DNA of 64,000 bases, taken from Flavobacterium panacis. GTDB taxonomy: Bacteria; Bacteroidota; Bacteroidia; Flavobacteriales; Flavobacteriaceae. Under the pieces are notes generated by a model. The model worked only from the letters and a program-made list of their open reading frames with translations. It was not told the origin of the DNA and ran no database searches. Both the position numbers and the translations under genes were made by a program. Below, one piece after another: positions 61,546 to 64,000 of the stretch (within the stretch, counting starts at the first letter, position 1; each line of letters opens with the position of its first letter). The DNA lies in the NCBI RefSeq assembly GCF_024649945.1, contig NZ_JANKMS010000002.1:682001-746000 (forward strand). The letters are read 5' to 3'.

Positions 61546-63699
61546 TTATCCATTTCCTGGTGCAAATGGGAATTTTAATGATTTAAAATACTCTAAAGTC
61601 TGCGTTGGTTTTTCTACTCCCGTTGGAAGTTCTTTTCCAGAAAACTGTTTAAAATAAAGCAGACAAGCATCACGCCACCATTTTGCTTCTTTGTACTGAA
61701 TTTCTAACAACATTTCAACTTCGTGAAAACGCTCGCTGTCAACATATTTTTCAGTTTTCTTCCAAACATTCTGCATTGCCGCGACCTGATTTACGCCTTC
61801 CTGATATTTCAACGCCATACCATTCCAAAGCGTTTGACCATTTTTCAGTTTGTAATCCCATGAAACATGATGAAACCATAAAAGATCTTGTTCTGGACAA
61901 GTTTCTAAATTATCAAAAAGTTTCTCGACTTCAAGCGCATATTGTGCAGTTGCATTCGTTCCTGTTTTAGATCGGTCGAAACCTATTCCGTTTTTGTCTG
62001 CTTTATGGTAATACGTCGGATTCCATTCCGGTCTTGATAAATTAGAAACCCACGGACCTGGTCCGTAATGATGTCCTGTGTCCATAATATGATGTAATCC
62101 AAGTGGCGTCATGTAATTTACAACCGCTTCTCGAGATTCGATCATCATATTTTTAACAGGTTTAACGAAATTTTCATCGTTTGAAAAAGTGCTTCTCAAC
62201 CATTCATCAGCAATAATTTCAGAATCTAAATAAGGATTCCAAGCCAATCTTCCGAAACCATACCAATTGGCCTGTGCAAAAGGATGTCCTGTCCAGTTTA
62301 AATCATTTCCAATATTGGCAACGCCGGCAATTCCTGTTAGTTTATTTTGATATAAAGTTCCGTCAACAACTTTGGCAACAGTAGAACCTTTTCCTTTTTG
62401 ATACGTATCTGATTCTAAAACCTCCTGAAATAATTTTGGCAGAAAAACCAAATGCGTGCTAAAACCTAAATATTCTTGCGTAATCTGAAATTCCATCATT
62501 AAAGGCGTTTTCGGCATGGCACCAAATAATGGATGAAAAGGTTCTCTCGGCTGAAAATCGATTGCTCCATTTTTAACCTGAACAATTACATTTTCTTTGA
62601 ACTTTCCATCATAAGGCTGAAATTCAGCGTAAGCTTGTTTCGCACGATCATTGGCATCATGTTCTGAATATACGAATGCTCTCCACATAATAATACCTCC
62701 AAAAGGAGCAACAGCATCTGCAAGCATATTGGCTCCGTCAACATGATCTCTTCCATAATTTTGTGGTCCAGGCTGACCTTCTGAATTGGCTTTCACCAAA
62801 AACCCTCCAAAATCTGGAATTCGTTTGTATATTTCTTCTGCTTTATTTTTCCACCAATCAATCACCTGAGCATCTTTTGGATCGGCAGTTTTTAAGTTTC
62901 CTATTTCGATTGGTGCCGAAAATCTTGCTGTTAAATAGACTTTTATTCCGTAAGGTCTAAAAACATTCGCCAAAGCTTCCACTTTTTCTAAATATTGAGG
63001 AGTCAGAATTAAAGCATTTGCGTTTACATTGGTCAAAACCGTTCCGTTGATTCCGATTGAGGCATTCGCTCTAGCGTAATCAATATAGCGCTGGTCAATA
63101 AAATCAGGAAGTTTTTGCCAATTCCAAAGCGAAAATCCAGCGTAACCTCTTTCCACTGTTCGGTCTAGATTATCCCAATGATTTAGGATTCTTATATTTG
63201 TTTTTGGAGAATCGGCAATGTTTAAATTCTTAACCGATTTATTAGTCTGCAATATTCTAAAGAAATTAAAAACTCCATATAAAACCGCAATGTCATTTTT
63301 TCCTGTAATGATAATTTGCTTTTTGCTTTTAATCGAAATGGATTTGATGATAAACCCTTCACCATTTATTTTATCAAAATCAGATTTTAATTCGTTTCTG
63401 ATTTCGGCATTTAAATTGGATTCCGAACCAACGATTAGATTGTTCTCTCCTTTTATATCTGATTTGATTTCTTGAATAGCTCCCAGCATATCTTGAAAAC
63501 CCGTTCTAAGTTCTTTCTGAGCAATTTTAATAGTTTCTGATTTTCCAAAAACAACAATTCCTTTAAGATTGTTTTTATATTCTGAAGCTAATTCTGAATT
63601 AGTCACAGCATTGTACAGAAGCCACAATTTATAATCCTTTTGTGCCACAGCCGAAAAGGAAATCAAAAGAAACAGGAAAAAAAATCTTAATGAAGTCAT
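61546..63699 (-). CDS. GH67 alpha-glucuronidase
   Basis: This 717-residue protein has a signal peptide (SAVAQ cleavage). An N-terminal alpha/beta domain (to about 150) precedes the catalytic barrel, with ILNHWDNLDRTVERGYAGFSLW, the signature FLVKANSEGQPGPQNYGRDHVDGANMLA (about 300-327) and LMMEFQITQEYLGFSTHLVFLP. The C-terminal helical region (HHIMDTGHHYGPGPW, ERFHEVEMLLEIQYKEAKWWRDACLLYF) is typical of AguA. It removes 4-O-methylglucuronic acid from the non-reducing terminal xylose of small aldouronic acids, probably in the periplasm. It heads the GH67-SDR-UxuA-GH115-GH10 block, behind a promoter with a CAATCGGTTG site. Confidence 0.96.
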   Translation of the reverse strand: MTSLRFFFLFLLISFSAVAQKDYKLWLLYNAVTNSELASEYKNNLKGIVVFGKSETIKIAQKELRTGFQDMLGAIQEIKSDIKGENNLIVGSESNLNAEIRNELKSDFDKINGEGFIIKSISIKSKKQIIITGKNDIAVLYGVFNFFRILQTNKSVKNLNIADSPKTNIRILNHWDNLDRTVERGYAGFSLWNWQKLPDFIDQRYIDYARANASIGINGTVLTNVNANALILTPQYLEKVEALANVFRPYGIKVYLTARFSAPIEIGNLKTADPKDAQVIDWWKNKAEEIYKRIPDFGGFLVKANSEGQPGPQNYGRDHVDGANMLADAVAPFGGIIMWRAFVYSEHDANDRAKQAYAEFQPYDGKFKENVIVQVKNGAIDFQPREPFHPLFGAMPKTPLMMEFQITQEYLGFSTHLVFLPKLFQEVLESDTYQKGKGSTVAKVVDGTLYQNKLTGIAGVANIGNDLNWTGHPFAQANWYGFGRLAWNPYLDSEIIADEWLRSTFSNDENFVKPVKNMMIESREAVVNYMTPLGLHHIMDTGHHYGPGPWVSNLSRPEWNPTYYHKADKNGIGFDRSKTGTNATAQYALEVEKLFDNLETCPEQDLLWFHHVSWDYKLKNGQTLWNGMALKYQEGVNQVAAMQNVWKKTEKYVDSERFHEVEMLLEIQYKEAKWWRDACLLYFKQFSGKELPTGVEKPTQTLEYFKSLKFPFAPGNG

Positions 63700-63785
63700 T
63701 TGGTTTTAATTTATTCTTTAAAATCTCTATTTTGAAAGAATCAATATTTTATTCCTGAATACAAGTATTTGATAAAATTTTAATT

Positions 63786-63817
63786 CAAAAAATACATTAT
63801 CCTAAACAAAACAGCAA
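63786..63817 (-). promoter_or_regulatory. Candidate promoter of the GH67-UxuA-GH115 block
   Basis: Minus strand: TTG (63817-63815), a 20-base spacer and TATTTTTTG (63794-63786). The box has one extra base compared with TAnnTTTG, so the match is imperfect. The leader would be about 80 bases. Confidence 0.4.
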
Positions 63818-63820
63818 TTG

Positions 63821-63830
63821 CAATCGGTTG
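63821..63830. promoter_or_regulatory. Operator-like site CAATCGGTTG upstream of the GH67 gene
   Basis: This exact 10-mer, in the form ttgcaatcggttgcgtaaa, lies 3 bases upstream of the candidate -33 element. Confidence 0.7.
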
Positions 63831-63909
63831 CGTAAAAATATAGGATTGTTATTTAAGAAAAAAATTTTAGCGCTTATTTTTTCAAAAAATAATTTCATTT
63901 AACAAATAA

Positions 63910-63940
63910 AGGCAGGATAATTTAAAAAACTATCCTGCCT
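63910..63940 (-). terminator. Terminator of a minus-strand gene entering from the right edge
   Basis: A 10-bp perfect stem (aggcaggata / tatcctgcct) with an 11-base loop is followed on the minus strand by TTTATTTG. It isolates the xylan locus from what lies to the right. The 63700-63909 stretch holds only the promoter and operator described above. Confidence 0.75.
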
Positions 63941-63976
63941 ATAGTGAGTGTAAATTTTAGATTCTTTATTTATACT

Positions 63977-64000
63977 TTATCTTTTGTAATATGCTACAAT
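63977..64000 (-). CDS. Possible last codons of a gene continuing beyond the window
   Basis: The minus strand reads IVAYYKR then TAA at the very edge, 37 bases before the terminator hairpin. That is the distance expected for the end of a gene. Seven residues are too few for a family call, and other frames cannot be excluded. Confidence 0.25.
   Translation of the reverse strand: MVAYYKR

Noticed and set aside
61530..61565. Longer N-terminus for the SDR overlapping GH67
   Set aside because: The extra residues are not part of the SDR fold. The ATG at 61529 gives the canonical start just before the cofactor motif.
1..64000. CRISPR array, transposase, integrase or prophage
   Set aside because: No regularly spaced direct repeats with unique spacers and no such proteins were seen. 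The repeats found are inverted and lack mobility genes.

Overview
The window looks like part of a Flavobacterium-type chromosome (phylum Bacteroidota). It is AT-rich, has several SusC/SusD pairs, and its lipoproteins carry Bacteroidota-style signals. It has TAnnTTTG-type -7 promoter boxes, a FecR/ECF sigma pair and many long inverted repeats between genes. No rRNA, tRNA, CRISPR array, transposase or phage gene was seen. All names come from motif recognition and family knowledge, not from a search.

Layout. (1) 1-6004, plus strand: the end of a sugar or polyol uptake operon (DUF2291 protein, RbsA-like ATPase, RbsC-like permease, a secreted nucleoside-hydrolase-like Sde182 protein, and an FGGY kinase resembling GlpK). 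(2) 6077-11860, minus strand: a NagB-fold protein and a SusC/SusD pair with no attached enzymes, followed by about 0.9 kb of AT-rich DNA without a gene. (3) 12773-30295: a thiol-redox and peptidase locus. A divergent ECF sigma factor and FecR anti-sigma precede an STN-type SusC and its SusD. Two DUF4369/TlpA thioredoxin proteins, an M16 zinc peptidase, a full-length DsbD, a cysteine-desulfurase-like class V enzyme and a TlpA-TPR protein follow. No glycosidase is present. (4) 30390-32123: a metallo-hydrolase divergent from a LysR regulator.

(5) 32219-63699, minus strand: a glucuronoxylan utilisation locus of about 31 kb in four transcription blocks. Block A (44657 to 32219) is SusC, SusD, a surface glycan-binding protein, a GH10 xylanase with two inserted CBM-like modules, a GH35-type enzyme and an SGNH acetylesterase. 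Block B (50288 to 45224) is a GntR-type regulator, xylulokinase, xylose isomerase and a transaldolase. Block C (55254 to 51006) is a GPH-type symporter and two GH43 enzymes, one cytoplasmic and one lipoprotein. Block D (63699 to 55490) is a GH67 alpha-glucuronidase, an SDR, mannonate dehydratase, a GH115 alpha-glucuronidase and a lipoprotein GH10.

In the model, xylan is cut at the surface and imported by SusCD. It is then de-acetylated, stripped of (methyl)glucuronic acid and shortened in the periplasm. The symporter takes up xylosides; xylose goes through XylA/XylB/transaldolase and uronic acid through the SDR and UxuA.

The most notable non-coding signal is an exact 10-bp near-palindrome, CAATCGGTTG or its complement. 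It occurs six times, all within the xylan locus, and five of the copies are upstream of the block A, C and D starts. It resembles a LacI-family operator, but no LacI-family gene is in the window. The intergenic spaces also hold several families of long inverted repeats.
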